NCBI GenBank assembly: GCA_945859605.1
Contig: OX243825.1
Span: 31,124,726-31,188,725, forward strand
Source: Lumbricus rubellus
Lineage: Eukaryota > Annelida > Clitellata > Crassiclitellata > Lumbricidae
Length of the DNA: 64,000 bases
Direction: 5' to 3'
In this document: piece after piece, positions 43,185-53,689 of the stretch
How the letters are laid out: every line of letters starts with the position of its first letter
Position numbering within the stretch: the stretch's first letter is position 1
Notes under the pieces: model-generated
Told to the model about the DNA's origin: nothing
What the model saw: only the letters and a program-made list of their open reading frames with translations
Databases searched by the model: none
Program-made: the position numbers and the translations under genes

Positions 43185-43898
43185 ATGAACACTTTCCAAG
43201 AGCAACATTTCCTGTGTAGCAACTTGCTTGGACCTTGCGTGAGTTTACCAGAAGTTCAACAAACCGTATGCAACCCTGACGCGGATAAGAATTTCAACGC
43301 GACAACAGATAAGCTGCAGAAATGCGAACTCTGTCCGAAGTCGTTTTCATCGGCCGAGCACCTTCGCAGACACGCGAGAATCCACACGAACGAGAAGCCG
43401 TACAAATGTCAGTTCTGCTACAAGACATTCGCGCAGGTCGACTACCTGAAGAAGCACGTTCGAACGCACTCCACCGACAAGCCGTTCAAGTGTCAGTGCT
43501 GCCACAAGGTTTTCGCGCAAGTCGATCACGTCCGGCGGCACATGAGAATACACACAGCGGAGAAACCATACAAGTGTCCGCTGTGCTACAAGCAATTTGC
43601 GCTCGTTGATTACCTGAAGAAGCACGTGCGCTTGCACGCCGGAGGAAAGCCGTACAGCTGCCAGTGTTGTCAGAAGGCATTTGCGCAGGTTGATCATTTG
43701 CGAAGGCATCTGAGAATACACACGACCGAGAAGCTGTTCAAATGCCAGCTGTGTTGCAAGGAGTTTGCGTTGGTCGATTATCTGAAGAAACATTCACGCA
43801 TGCACGCGAGGGAAAAGCCGTATAAATGTCTGTGCTGCCAGAAGTCATTTTCACAGTCTGACCGTCTCAAGAGACACATTAAGACGCATACTGGATAG
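43185..43898 (+). CDS. Seven-finger C2H2 zinc-finger protein
   Basis: ATG at 43185 (A at -3) gives 237 aa; the frame is open further upstream but only through a GTG. An approximately 60-residue N-terminus without known domain precedes seven complete C2H2 fingers: CELCPKSFSSAEHLRRHARIH, then six more, ending CLCCQKSFSQSDRLKRHIKTH followed by TG-stop. Fingers 2/4/6 carry (Q/L)VDYLKKH and fingers 3/5 carry QVDHVRRH or QVDHLRRH, so the array is a two-finger unit repeated three times. Linkers are TNEKPYK, STDKPFK, TAEKPYK, AGGKPYS, TTEKLFK and AREKPYK instead of TGEKP. Codons are GC-richer than the surroundings. Likely a nuclear DNA-binding protein; targets unknown. A 5' UTR exon could start after the acceptor TTTTTGGCTATTACAG at 42925. 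Confidence 0.9.
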   Translation: MNTFQEQHFLCSNLLGPCVSLPEVQQTVCNPDADKNFNATTDKLQKCELCPKSFSSAEHLRRHARIHTNEKPYKCQFCYKTFAQVDYLKKHVRTHSTDKPFKCQCCHKVFAQVDHVRRHMRIHTAEKPYKCPLCYKQFALVDYLKKHVRLHAGGKPYSCQCCQKAFAQVDHLRRHLRIHTTEKLFKCQLCCKEFALVDYLKKHSRMHAREKPYKCLCCQKSFSQSDRLKRHIKTHTG

Positions 43899-44064
43899 GG
43901 TGAAAGTATGCGATATGCATACTGGATAACGTGAAATTATGCGATTGTGTAAATGCACGGTGGTATGCAGTCAATTATTATTGAACATTTTCACACGATA
44001 TATTAATTATTATCTCCAATCATCACTGACTTCAGACGAAAGTCTCGTCTGTAATCGACACTTA

Positions 44065-44510
44065 TTAAGGCGTAAAAAAAAAGTGTTGTGTTTCCGGTAA
44101 CCCGACCGACCCATTTTTACGGCCGCGACCCAAATATTTTTGTAAAAAAATTTTATAAAAAAAAATAATTTTTTTCAAAAAATTTTTTTTTTCAAAAAAA
44201 AATTAATTTTTTTTCCAAAAAATATTTTTTTTTACATTTGTATTGACATAACATAAGAGACGTCAACAAAATGAAATTAATAGGACTGTTTCTAGAGCAG
44301 TTTTAGGTGCAGACAGTCGGGAAATAGGCAGTTTATACTTGCTTAGAACACGTACTTTGTTTCAGCGTGCAAAAAAGACTAGTGGGGTATACTTTTTCGG
44401 ATAGTCACTGCATAAAAATATTTTACAAAATAAAAATATTTTCCGACCTACCTACCCAATTTTTTTTAGCTCTGTTACCGGAAACACAAGATTTTTTTTT
44501 TTAGGCCTAA
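44065..44510. mobile_element. TTAGGCC inverted-repeat element, copy 1
   Basis: TTGTGTTTCCGGTAACCCGA near the left end, GTTACCGGAAACACAAG near the right, outer TTAAGGCGTAAAA/TTTTTTAGGCCTAA. Long A and T runs, then a conserved interior (GACGTCAACAAAATGAAATT). Confidence 0.8.
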
Positions 44511-45844
44511 GTAAAAATTGTTAAGTGTGGTACTCTCTTTGTCAGCAGCGTGGAGGATTACGATGCAGACTTTATGAACGTTTTCGATCTGATGATCAAA
44601 GAGATTCTCTACAATCATTGATATCAGAATAACTCTAGTCTACAATTTACGCATATATTAAGTTTCTTTGGATGGTACGTCGCGCTTCAGCGTGAGAAAA
44701 ACCGTCTTTGCTCTCTGTTTGTTTACATCAGTTTATTGGATTTTTATATTCAAGAACAATGCTCTACTGTTAGTGGACTGTTTTAGAAAAAGCCGTGAGC
44801 ATTGCATGTAGGCAGACATGCCTGCCTTGTCGCATTTTTAATTTGACTCGCTACGCTTGTTAAGTTGAGTTCTGACAATTATCTAGTCTATAATGGATGG
44901 TACGGGAATGTCCAGCATTCCATTGTTGGGCAAACAACTGTCTTGGAACTTAGTCTAAGACAGGATGGTGTTTTAAGATCTGTTCGTGGTGCCTTGAGTT
45001 AAAAGTACAATGGATACATCTGGAAGTATTTCAAGGACGCATTCCTCTAGTCAGACTCTGTGAAGGACTGAGATACTTAAGAGAAAAAAATTGCATTCAG
45101 CTGCTTTCCAAATTAGAGAGATGAGTACCATAACCAGATCTACGCTTTGTTTCTGGATTTATTGGTTTCTTCCCCGAGTCCATTCGAAGTTGCAAAGACC
45201 TCTGGACCAGGAACTGCAACATCGTTGTGGATTATGGCATATCTATTTAGATAAACTTATCAGATTTACGGTTCTAGAGATTGTGACTTGACACAGAAAT
45301 CATGTAGCATGTTTGCATTATTCCCTCAGAATGTGCATTACTTTTTTTTCTTTGATGAAACTTCTTCAGCAAACAGATATGTAGGAAAGAGATATTGTGC
45401 AGTAAATGTCAGTGAGATATTATAGATATGAAGAAGTTGATGCCAGTCATAGTCATATAATTTTATTTACTGTTAACTAGTGAATTTATGTTTGACCTAG
45501 TTGTTGATAATGATGATGACGAGGATGTTGATAATGATAGTGGTACTGGTAGTATTGTTATAAGAACAATAATTATAAAATATTGATAAGAATACTAATT
45601 TGTATACACTGATGGTCGAACATGATCATTTTATGTTAATTATTTGATGTATGATTGCAACGTCCATTCTTCATAATCTTGTTCTGTATTCATTATGTCT
45701 CATATATTTCACTATCTAGTCGATGCATTGCATTGTTGAGTCTTTTTGTTCTCACCACAAGCTACACACGTTCGGAAGTTGAAACTGTGTGGGAGAGGAA
45801 TGGCCAACCGCATTCCTAAGTTAAGGGTGAAAATGTGAAGTTGC
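44511..45844. other. No gene recognised, between two copies of one transposon
   Basis: AT-rich. Small ORF 45091-45291 lacks support. Confidence 0.4.
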
Positions 45845-46257
45845 TAAGGCCAAAAAAATGTTGTGTTTCCGGTAACCCGACCGACCCTCTTTTATTGCCG
45901 CGACTCAAAGAATTTTGTTTTTAAAAAAAAATTGAAAAAAAATAATTTTTTTAAAAAATTATTTTTTTAACATTTTTATTGACATAACAGAAAAGACGTC
46001 AACAAAATGAAATTAATAGGACTGTTTTCTAGAGCAGTTTTGGTTGCAGACAGTCGGGAAATATAGGCAGACTTTTATACTTGCTTAGAACACGTACTTT
46101 GTTGCAGCGTGTACCTTTGTGCAAAAAAGACTAGTGGGTATACTTTTTCGGATAGTCACTGCATAAAAATATTTTACGAAAATAAAAATATTTTCCGACC
46201 TACCTACCCAATTTTTTTAGCTCTGTTACCGGAAACACAACATTTTTTTAGGCCTAA
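45845..46257. mobile_element. TTAGGCC inverted-repeat element, copy 2
   Basis: Same orientation as copy 1. TAAGGCCAAAAAAATGTTGT to ACAACATTTTTTTAGGCCTA. The interior matches copy 1 nearly base for base over several stretches, with a few small indels. Confidence 0.85.
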
Positions 46258-48405
46258 TATTTTGTTTGCATTGCATTATTGTGCTTAGGACTAGAGTAGC
46301 TGTTCTTCTTTATGGAACATTTTTAATTGACAACCCATATATATACCTTGTACTGGCAAAGAGTGAATAATCTGGCGAAATCTAGGCATTTTATTCAGTG
46401 TATGGACAATTTGGAGTGGACAGGATTTTGGTCTCTTGAATCGGATGGATGAACATTGAATGAAGTTCTGAATGCAGGAGAGTGATGCACAGAATTATTG
46501 ACATAACTATATAAAATTACGATTGTTTACATTGCTATATCAATATGCTAGTGTTGGTTGTACATCAGAACTGTCATCTATCTGTTGTGCTACATTTAAT
46601 AATGATTTTTTTTATTCCTGTTGTTTGTTCCATGTTTGAAGTCACAAAGTTCTGAGATTTAATCTGAAATGATTTCCTTTTTTGTTTAAGCTTATAAATG
46701 TTTTATTGCTAACATTGTTTCCTTAAAATTGTATTTTGGGACTAAGGAATTAATATGCAAACTATTGATAATTATATGGCTCTAAGTCATAAATAAAGTA
46801 AATAAATTTATTGTTATCGTCAAGTAACCTAGACAGGTCTATGAACTCTTTAAACATAATTATTGTTTTTGTTAAGTTATCTGAAAACTATAGTTATTGC
46901 TTATTTTATATTATACATTTTATTATTGGTCTTACAACTCATGGGGTTCTGTCTGTTAATTAGACATATATATCATAAAGTGTTAAAATTATAAGGTATT
47001 TAAATTTCCAAAATTATTGACATAATTTTCAACAGTATTGACCTTAATTTTCTTGGAATGTTTGATCTACTTTAATGTAATCAGACTTTATCATAATTCT
47101 AAATGAACTAGACAATTGACTGACATTATTTGAAGTTGTTGATTTATTAATATAATTTTGAGAAATCAGGCAGAATTTTTAGAAGTTTATAAACTAGCGT
47201 CAAGTATGAAAATTCTTAATTATTCTAATGGATTCTGAACTTAAAGGAAACCAGACATGTTCATAACTGAAATATTTTAAAAGAAATTATACATATTTCT
47301 CAAAAGGTATTTCAATAATTTTTTTCATTAATTATGCATTAGTTATGCCAGTGTTAATTTTCTATTGAAAAGTTCTACATATTTCTCAGAGCTGCTTTAC
47401 ACAGTTTTTCATTTTTTTTATCAGCTTACTATTGTTGCGTATGAAAACTTTTTTTTTCGAACTCAGTCCTTGTCAATTCTCTGTTATTCTCTGTTATTTC
47501 ACATGTAGTACTGGTGGATACTAACTGGCCATTAAATAATGTATGTTGTAAGACACCTTGGAAGTTCTGCCAAGTCAACTTGTGAAATGTGAGCATAAAA
47601 ACCTATTTAGTTTATGATGCATACTGATGAAAAATGATATATCGGTTAAAAATGTCTGTTTTATGTTCTACTTAGAAAAAAAAATATACAAGAAATGCTG
47701 TGGTTTGAATTTTATTTATCCATGTACTCATTATATAGACTGAATATTGTTTTTGTGAGTTAAAATTTACTCTTTTGCCCTAATGGCAGTGATTGATTTA
47801 AGGATTCATGCCAAAGCAGGAGTCAGATTGATTAAAAATAATTACGCAGTGCCAGGCGAATTGCCTATAGAACTCTATTAAAGCAATAAGTTAACCGAAC
47901 TTCCATTTTTCACGAATTCTTTTAATCAATTTAAATTATATTTGACCAACGTTGAAACCCATGCAATAACCATGCAATGGCTGATAATTAAATACGCGAA
48001 AATACAACTTTAGCAATGATAATTTCTTAATAGAATCACCATGCCGTCAAAATAAACCTTGTGAAATTATAATTATATAAAATTATAAATGGAACACTTG
48101 GAAGATATACTTGAACAATCGTCTTCTGCAAAGGTAAACAACTCTTTACCGTTGGAGGGTAACAAAAGTCCATTAAATTATCATGAATTCAAAGAAATTG
48201 ATTGATTGATGCTACACATTAGCATGGAAAAGTAGTTGTATCTATCATAACAGAAAACTTGATGAATTACCAACAATAAGCAAAAAACAATTAACAACAT
48301 CAAAGTAAACAAAAGTCTTAAGTAAGAGACAAATGCAGGAAAGATTCATTTTCTTTTGAACAGTTATCAGGCAATAAGTGAAGTAATGTATCTTTCTGTG
48401 TAATA
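46258..48405. other. AT-rich intergenic DNA
   Basis: No gene seen. 47931-48010 contains AAACCCATGCAATAACCATG and AATACGCGAAAATACAAC, a remnant of the GGTAAAC element family. Confidence 0.5.
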
Positions 48406-50436
48406 TCAAGTGCAGTGATTATAACAGTGTTTGTTGAACTCCTTTTCAATTCCAAACATTTCATCACATACACCACAACCATAGGTTCTCACAACAAAAG
48501 AATTCATGTCAGCAGTATTTATGGAAATGAGTCCAAAGTTAATCAATGTAGCTTGTTGTGGAATATCACAATGATTATTACCGCAGTGTTTGAAGAAATC
48601 ATTTTCGATTTCAAACATTTCATCACATACACCACAACCATAGGTTCTCACAACAAAAGAATTCAAGTCAGCAGTATTCATGGAAATAAGTCCAAAGGAT
48701 GGATTTACACAATGACTTGGATATGTGCTCTGCGCTGATGATGAGAAGTCCTGTTGGTTCTCTGTTGTAGGCAACTCTTCAAGTTTGTTTACTTTCAGGT
48801 TCTCATCACTAGCATACTTGGTAAAACTCTTGGACGAAGCAGGTTCATCGTGTTTCTCTGTCTTCCTCTGCAAACTAGATTGAAAAAAATTGTGTCGTTT
48901 TTTCATACAATGTGCTGTTGTATGGGAGTTCAGACCATCCGGCTGTGTTACTGCTATTGCAGGTAATCGGAATTTGTCTGACTTTTCGCTGTTGTGAGTT
49001 TCCAAGTGCTGTCTAAGACTGCTCTCTGAAAATACATTGTGGCAAAAATTACACTTTAACTGTGGCTTATCTTCAGTGCATAATGCTGTGTCTCCTCTCA
49101 AGTCATTTGTATGTGCAGATGTTTTCTGAGAAATTTTGTCATTGAACTGGTTTTCTGCGAACGGATTTTTAATATAACGGCTATACTTGCTGGAGTGTAT
49201 GCGGATTATCTTTCTCGAAGTTCCTTTGTGGCGTCTCTCTGGTATGAAAGACAAAACATATCGACCTGATATGTTTTCTTCAGCGCATAGTGCTGTGTCT
49301 CCTCTCAAGGCATTTACAGGTACATGTGCAGATGTTTTCTGAGAAATCTTGTCATTGAACTGGTTTTCTGCAAACGGATTTTGAATATAACGGCTATACT
49401 TGCTGGAGTGTATGCGGATTATCTTTCTCAAAGTTCCTTTGTGGCATCTCTCTGGTATGCAAGACACAACATTTTGACTTGACATGTTTGTGTTGGGTTT
49501 AACAACAGAATTCACATGGTAATTGTTAACATCCATATGGGTAAATCTTTGGTTAGTAAATTGATAGTTGTGTGGTTTTTCTGCTGTGTGGCTTCTCAGA
49601 TGGCTCATTATAACATCGAAGCTTATTCCAAAAAACACTTTACAACAGACATTACACTTGTATGGTTGTTCCTCAGTATGGGTTCTCAAATGAACATCCA
49701 GATGGTTCTTCTGTGGAAATATGTTGCCGCATATGTTGCACTTGTATTGCTTTTCAGCAGTGTAAGTCCCCACATGACACTCCAAAGACTTGTTATGTAC
49801 TAGTGCATTGTCAAATGAGTTGCACTTGAATGGCTTTTCACCAGTGTGTGTTCTTACATGGATGTCCAGATAATACCTGTTCGTAAATTCTGCGTTACAT
49901 AAGTGACAAAAGTATAATTTATTTGCTGTGTGAGTCTTTTCATGGCACTTTAGATTGCCAATCATGGAAAATGTTTTGCTACATGTTCCACACCTGTGTT
50001 GCTTCTCACCAAAGTGTGTTGTCAAATGGGTAATCAGATGACGGCTGTGTGAAAATTCTTTGCAGCATATGATGCACTTTGACTTTAGACAAGTGTGCAC
50101 TTTCATGGCACACTTCTGCAAAAATTCTCTATTGCAAAAGTAGCACTGGAATGGCATGTTACGAGTGTTTGTTCTAATATGATTATCCAAATAACCCTTA
50201 TTTAGAAATGCTTTGTCACATGAGCTGCACCTGAATGGCTTTTTATGAGTGTGAGTTCTGATATCGGCACTCAGATTACACCTCCTCGCACATTGTCTGT
50301 GGCAGAATTGACAACTGCACAATATGTCCGCAGCGTGAGCCAATTCCTGGCTCTCTAGAGAGCCAATCTGGACAAATTCTTTGCTACATTTTCCCAACTT
50401 GTATTGATTTTCGCCATTATAGATTGTTGCTTCCAT
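48406..50436 (-). CDS. C2H2 zinc-finger protein with duplicated C-terminal signature
   Basis: 676 aa from ATG 50436, which lies just after an acceptor (TTTATCACAG|CTCTAAGATGG) conserved in the paralogue at 55.1 kb. Residues 40-310 hold about ten fingers of mixed quality. Intact: CIICCKEFSHSRHLITHLTTH, CGTCSKTF, CHLCNAEF, CNICGNIF. Defective: CSSCDKAF ends in Asn instead of His, and CNSFDNALVH lost Cys and His. One more finger lies at about 462-481. Residues 326-392 and 397-455 are a tandem duplication (HKGTLRKIIRIHSSKYSRYI ...). Residues 581-622 and 634-675 are another, each with TYGCGVCDEMF and IE...F.KHC. Linkers are mostly non-canonical. The frame is intact, so it is likely expressed. It is probably a nuclear DNA-binding protein, but function is unknown. 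Confidence 0.85.
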   Translation of the reverse strand: MEATIYNGENQYKLGKCSKEFVQIGSLESQELAHAADILCSCQFCHRQCARRCNLSADIRTHTHKKPFRCSSCDKAFLNKGYLDNHIRTNTRNMPFQCYFCNREFLQKCAMKVHTCLKSKCIICCKEFSHSRHLITHLTTHFGEKQHRCGTCSKTFSMIGNLKCHEKTHTANKLYFCHLCNAEFTNRYYLDIHVRTHTGEKPFKCNSFDNALVHNKSLECHVGTYTAEKQYKCNICGNIFPQKNHLDVHLRTHTEEQPYKCNVCCKVFFGISFDVIMSHLRSHTAEKPHNYQFTNQRFTHMDVNNYHVNSVVKPNTNMSSQNVVSCIPERCHKGTLRKIIRIHSSKYSRYIQNPFAENQFNDKISQKTSAHVPVNALRGDTALCAEENISGRYVLSFIPERRHKGTSRKIIRIHSSKYSRYIKNPFAENQFNDKISQKTSAHTNDLRGDTALCTEDKPQLKCNFCHNVFSESSLRQHLETHNSEKSDKFRLPAIAVTQPDGLNSHTTAHCMKKRHNFFQSSLQRKTEKHDEPASSKSFTKYASDENLKVNKLEELPTTENQQDFSSSAQSTYPSHCVNPSFGLISMNTADLNSFVVRTYGCGVCDEMFEIENDFFKHCGNNHCDIPQQATLINFGLISINTADMNSFVVRTYGCGVCDEMFGIEKEFNKHCYNHCT

Positions 50437-51011
50437 CTTAGAGCTGTGATAAATTAAATCCACAATGAGTGATAATTAAATTTTTTTAAACAAAGTAAAA
50501 AATAAGATAACGTTTTACCAGAATTTTCTATGCTTCTTAGCAGAATCTATTTACATTAAAAATAGCTCATAGTTTCGTTAACTCCACTGTCAAAACCCAC
50601 AGGGCATTAAAATGTACTACCACATTAAGAAGTTTTGGCTCTTATTAATTTTGCCATGGCACTAACCCATTACGGTTGCATTTCGTTGTAAAGAGAAAAG
50701 CATTTTGCAGGAGCAAAAACAGTTGTCACGAAGAAAAAAACTGATAAAACTATAATTTTTGCTGCTAAATATTTTTATAGCAAATTTAAGATGGATCCTG
50801 GATTGATAAAAAGGAACTGTTTGCCTAAATAGATGTTGGATTGATGAAATTAATTTCGCTTAAATAGAAGTTGGGTTGAATGAAAGAATTGCTTCTTCGA
50901 AATGGAAGGTGCAACATTATTAAATGGATCGAAGAAGTTTTGATTATATAGAATTATGGAAAATATTTTGCATAAATAGAACAGTGATTGATACAAAACA
51001 TTCTTGGTTAA
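50437..51011. other. Upstream region of the zinc-finger gene with body-satellite relics
   Basis: From about 50780: GATGGATCCTGGATTGATAA, AATAGATGTTGGATTGATGA and AATAGAAGTTGGGTTGAATG are degenerate 35-bp body units. No promoter element is clear. Confidence 0.5.
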
Positions 51012-51434
51012 GGTAAACGTGTATTTTAGTATGGGAACGATATAATAATTATTATATTTAGACGAAATTTTGGGTAAACGTTTATTTTTGTATGGTAAAT
51101 TATTCGCCATTGCATGGGTTTCAGCATTAGTCGAGTACCAGTTCTTTATAAATAGAAGTCGGATGGATGAAAGTAATTTCTGCTGAGATAGAAGAGGAAT
51201 TAGTTAAAACAATCCTGCTGAAATTGAAGCTGGATTGATTAACAATAATTTTAAATTAAATAAAAGTTATATTGATGAAAAATATTTGCTGACGAATTAG
51301 AAGCGGCATTTATCAAACTAATTCTTGCCTAAACAGAAGCTGGATCGATGAAAAGGATTCTCGCCAAACTAGAAGTTGAATTGATTAAAAATAACAATGC
51401 TGCAGCGAGCGAATAATTTACCATACTAAAATAC
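51012..51434. mobile_element. GGTAAAC element whose right end carries the foldback head
   Basis: GGTAAACGTGTATTTTAGTA at 51012. TTGCATGGGTTTCAGCATTA, GAAATTGAAGCTGGATTGAT, GAAGCGGCATTTATCAAAC and AAACAGAAGCTGGATCGATG follow in the same order as in 61318-61706. The expected right TIR (AAAATACACGTTTACC) is replaced after AAAATAC by GGTTGTAGGACAAAAC, the start of the C-rich head array. Confidence 0.7.
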
Positions 51435-51609
51435 GGTTGTAGGACAAAACCCCCCTGGACAAAACCCCCCCTGGACAAAACCCCCCCTCGGACAAAAAAC
51501 CCCCGGACAAAACCCCCCGGACAAAAAACCCCCAGGGTAGGACATAACCCCCCTGGTAGATATTGTGCATAAGTTGTCGTACTATAAAACGGTGGTCCTA
51601 AGTACACAA

Positions 51610-52040
51610 GTTGGATTGATGAAAAGAATTCTCGCTAAATAGAAGCCGGATGGATACAAATAAATTTAACTTAAATGGAAGCTGGATTGATGAAAATATT
51701 TTTGCTTAAATGGAAGCTGGATTGATGAAAATATTCTTGCTTAAATAGAAGCTGGATTGATGAAAATGTTCTTGCTTAAATAAAAGTTGGATTGATGAAA
51801 ATACTCTTTCTTAAATGGGAGCTGGATTGATGAAAATGTTCTTGCTTAAAAAAAGCTGGATTGATGAAAATATTCTTGCTTAAATAGAAGCTGGATTGAT
51901 GAAAATGTTCTTGCTTAAATGGCAGCTGGATTGATGAAAAAACTCTTTTTAAATTGGAGCTGGATGGACAAATATAATTGTCATTTAAATAGAAGTTGGA
52001 TGAAACGAATATTTGCCTCATTGGAAGCTGGATTGCTGAC
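51610..52040 (+). repeat. 35-bp satellite array (body), forward arm
   Basis: About 12 units of GCTGGATTGATGAAAATATT then CTTGCTTAAATAGAA. Neighbouring units differ mainly at AATATT/AATGTT and TAGAA/TGGAA. Reverse arm at 52735-52960. Confidence 0.9.
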
Positions 52041-52734
52041 AACGATTCATGCTGTCCTAGATTACACCAACAGCTAGCTTCATATGGGAGTGACTGAATG
52101 ACACTAACAAGTTATAAGTTCACGCCTGGATGACAGCGACAGGTGTGTACCGGTATGACACTAATTAGTTGACACAGCACGGGGAACTGGATAATAATTA
52201 GCCTAAGTTTAAGCAAATTATACTTTGTGCAGCAAAGGGGGGGTCCAATTGTCCGGGGGGGTTAATGTCCTAGGCTAAATCAGGGGGGTAAATGTCCGGG
52301 GGGTTTGTCCGGGGGGGGGTTGTCCGGGGGCATATACCCGAATCCCAAGTCGTATAGCACTTCAGAGATATTTTATTTCCGTAAACTTGAAGTTGGATGA
52401 AAGATGAGGTGACCGGACAAAACCCCCCCTGGACAAAACCCCCCCGGACAAAACCCCCCGGACAAAAACCCCCCCGGACAATTCCCCCCCTGATTTAGCC
52501 TAGGACATTAACCCCCCCGGACAATTCCCCCCCTTTGCTGCGCAAAGTGCAGGTAGGCCTACAATTTGTTTAAACTTTGGCTACTTATCGAGTTCCCCGT
52601 CCTGTGTCAACTAATTAGTGTCGTACGGGTAAACACCTGTCGCTGTCATTCAGGCGTGAACTTCTAACTTGTTAGTGTCATTCAGTCACTCCGATATGAA
52701 GCTAATACCTGTTGGTGTAATCTAGGACAGCATG

Positions 52735-52960
52735 AATCGTTGTCAGCAATCCAGTTTCCATTAAAGCAAGAACATTTTCATCAATCCAGCTTCCATTTGA
52801 GAAAGAGTATTTTCATCAATCCAGCTTCTATTTAAGCAAGAACATTTTCGTCAATCCAGCTTCTATTTAAGCAAGAACATTTTCATCAATCCAGCTTCTA
52901 TTTAAGTACATTTTATTTGTATCAATCCGGCTTCTATTTAGCGAGAATTCTTTTCATCAA
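52735..52960 (-). repeat. 35-bp satellite array (body), reverse arm
   Basis: About six units of TTTCATCAATCCAGCTTCTA. Fewer copies than the forward arm. Confidence 0.9.
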
Positions 52961-53135
52961 TCCAACTTGCGTACTTAGGACACCGTTTTATAGTACGACA
53001 ACTTATGCGCAATATATTCTACCAGGGGGGGTTATGTCCTACCCTGGGGGGGTTTCTGTCCGGGGTTTTTTTTGTCCGGGGGGGGGGTTTGTGTCCGGGG
53101 GGGGTTTGTCCAGAGGGAGTTTTGTCCTACAACCG

Positions 53136-53689
53136 AAAGATGAAAACATAAAATTACTGCTGGCATATTGCAGTATCATTAGAAGCTGGGTGAGCATATT
53201 AATTAACAGAAGTAGAAGTTGGATGAGCGATGGAACCATGGTTTTATGCTAAATTGTTATCGTACAACAAGAGGCTGGATGAACGATTAAAATATTTTTA
53301 GTTGAAGTAGAAGTTGGATGAATAACGGAACTGTGATATAGTAGAATTAGAAGTGGGATGAGCGATGAAAAAAATACTAAACCATGTTTAAAATAATTTT
53401 ACGTTGCTATACGGCTTGGGATTCGGGTATATGCGTCCGGGGGGTTTTGTCCGGTCACCCTAAAATACACGTTTAGCAGATTTTGGGCTATTATGCCTGG
53501 GACTAAATGTCGATCCAGAATTATAGCCATATTGTTTGGAGAACGGGCAGCCAGTCTTCGGGATTACCGGGATGACGACTAAAAACCGTTCAATTAAGCA
53601 ACTCCGTTAAAAGCACCCTGTTAAAATCCCGGGTGAAGTCACGTCAAGAACTTTGTACACACCTGACTTGTTTCTTCTTCTTTAACCGG
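53136..53689. other. Degenerate foldback and body sequence
   Basis: GAAGCTGGGTGAGC, GAAGTTGGATGAGC and GAAGTTGGATGAATAA are body-like. 53418-53455 is an inverted copy of the foldback centre plus one head unit. CAGTCTTCGGGATTACC at about 53550 belongs to the 1.5-kb repeat. Confidence 0.6.

Larger units (their letters stand above)
51435..53135. mobile_element. Large foldback element with 35-bp satellite arms and G/C-run heads
   Basis: Left arm 51435-52325 and right arm 52413-53135 are inverted copies around an 87-bp centre. Order in the left arm: GGACAAAACCCCCC units (51441-51560), AAGTTGTCGTACTATAAAAC, 35-bp units (51610-52040), a unique stretch (GACACTAACAAGTTATAAGT, GTTGACACAGCACGGGGAAC), then GGGTTAATGTCC/GGGTTTGTCC units (52240-52330). 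The right arm mirrors it. The arms differ in length because tandem copy number differs. Centre: ATATACCCGAATCCCAAGTC, which recurs inverted at 53420. No protein frame. Confidence 0.85.

Noticed and set aside
43347..43793. Antisense ORF of 148 codons opposite the seven-finger gene
   Set aside because: Shadow of the finger periodicity; the same applies to 56478-57365 and 49516-49803.
51610..52040. CRISPR-like regular 35-bp repeat
   Set aside because: Units are directly adjacent with no unique spacers, and the genome is eukaryotic; it is a tandem satellite.
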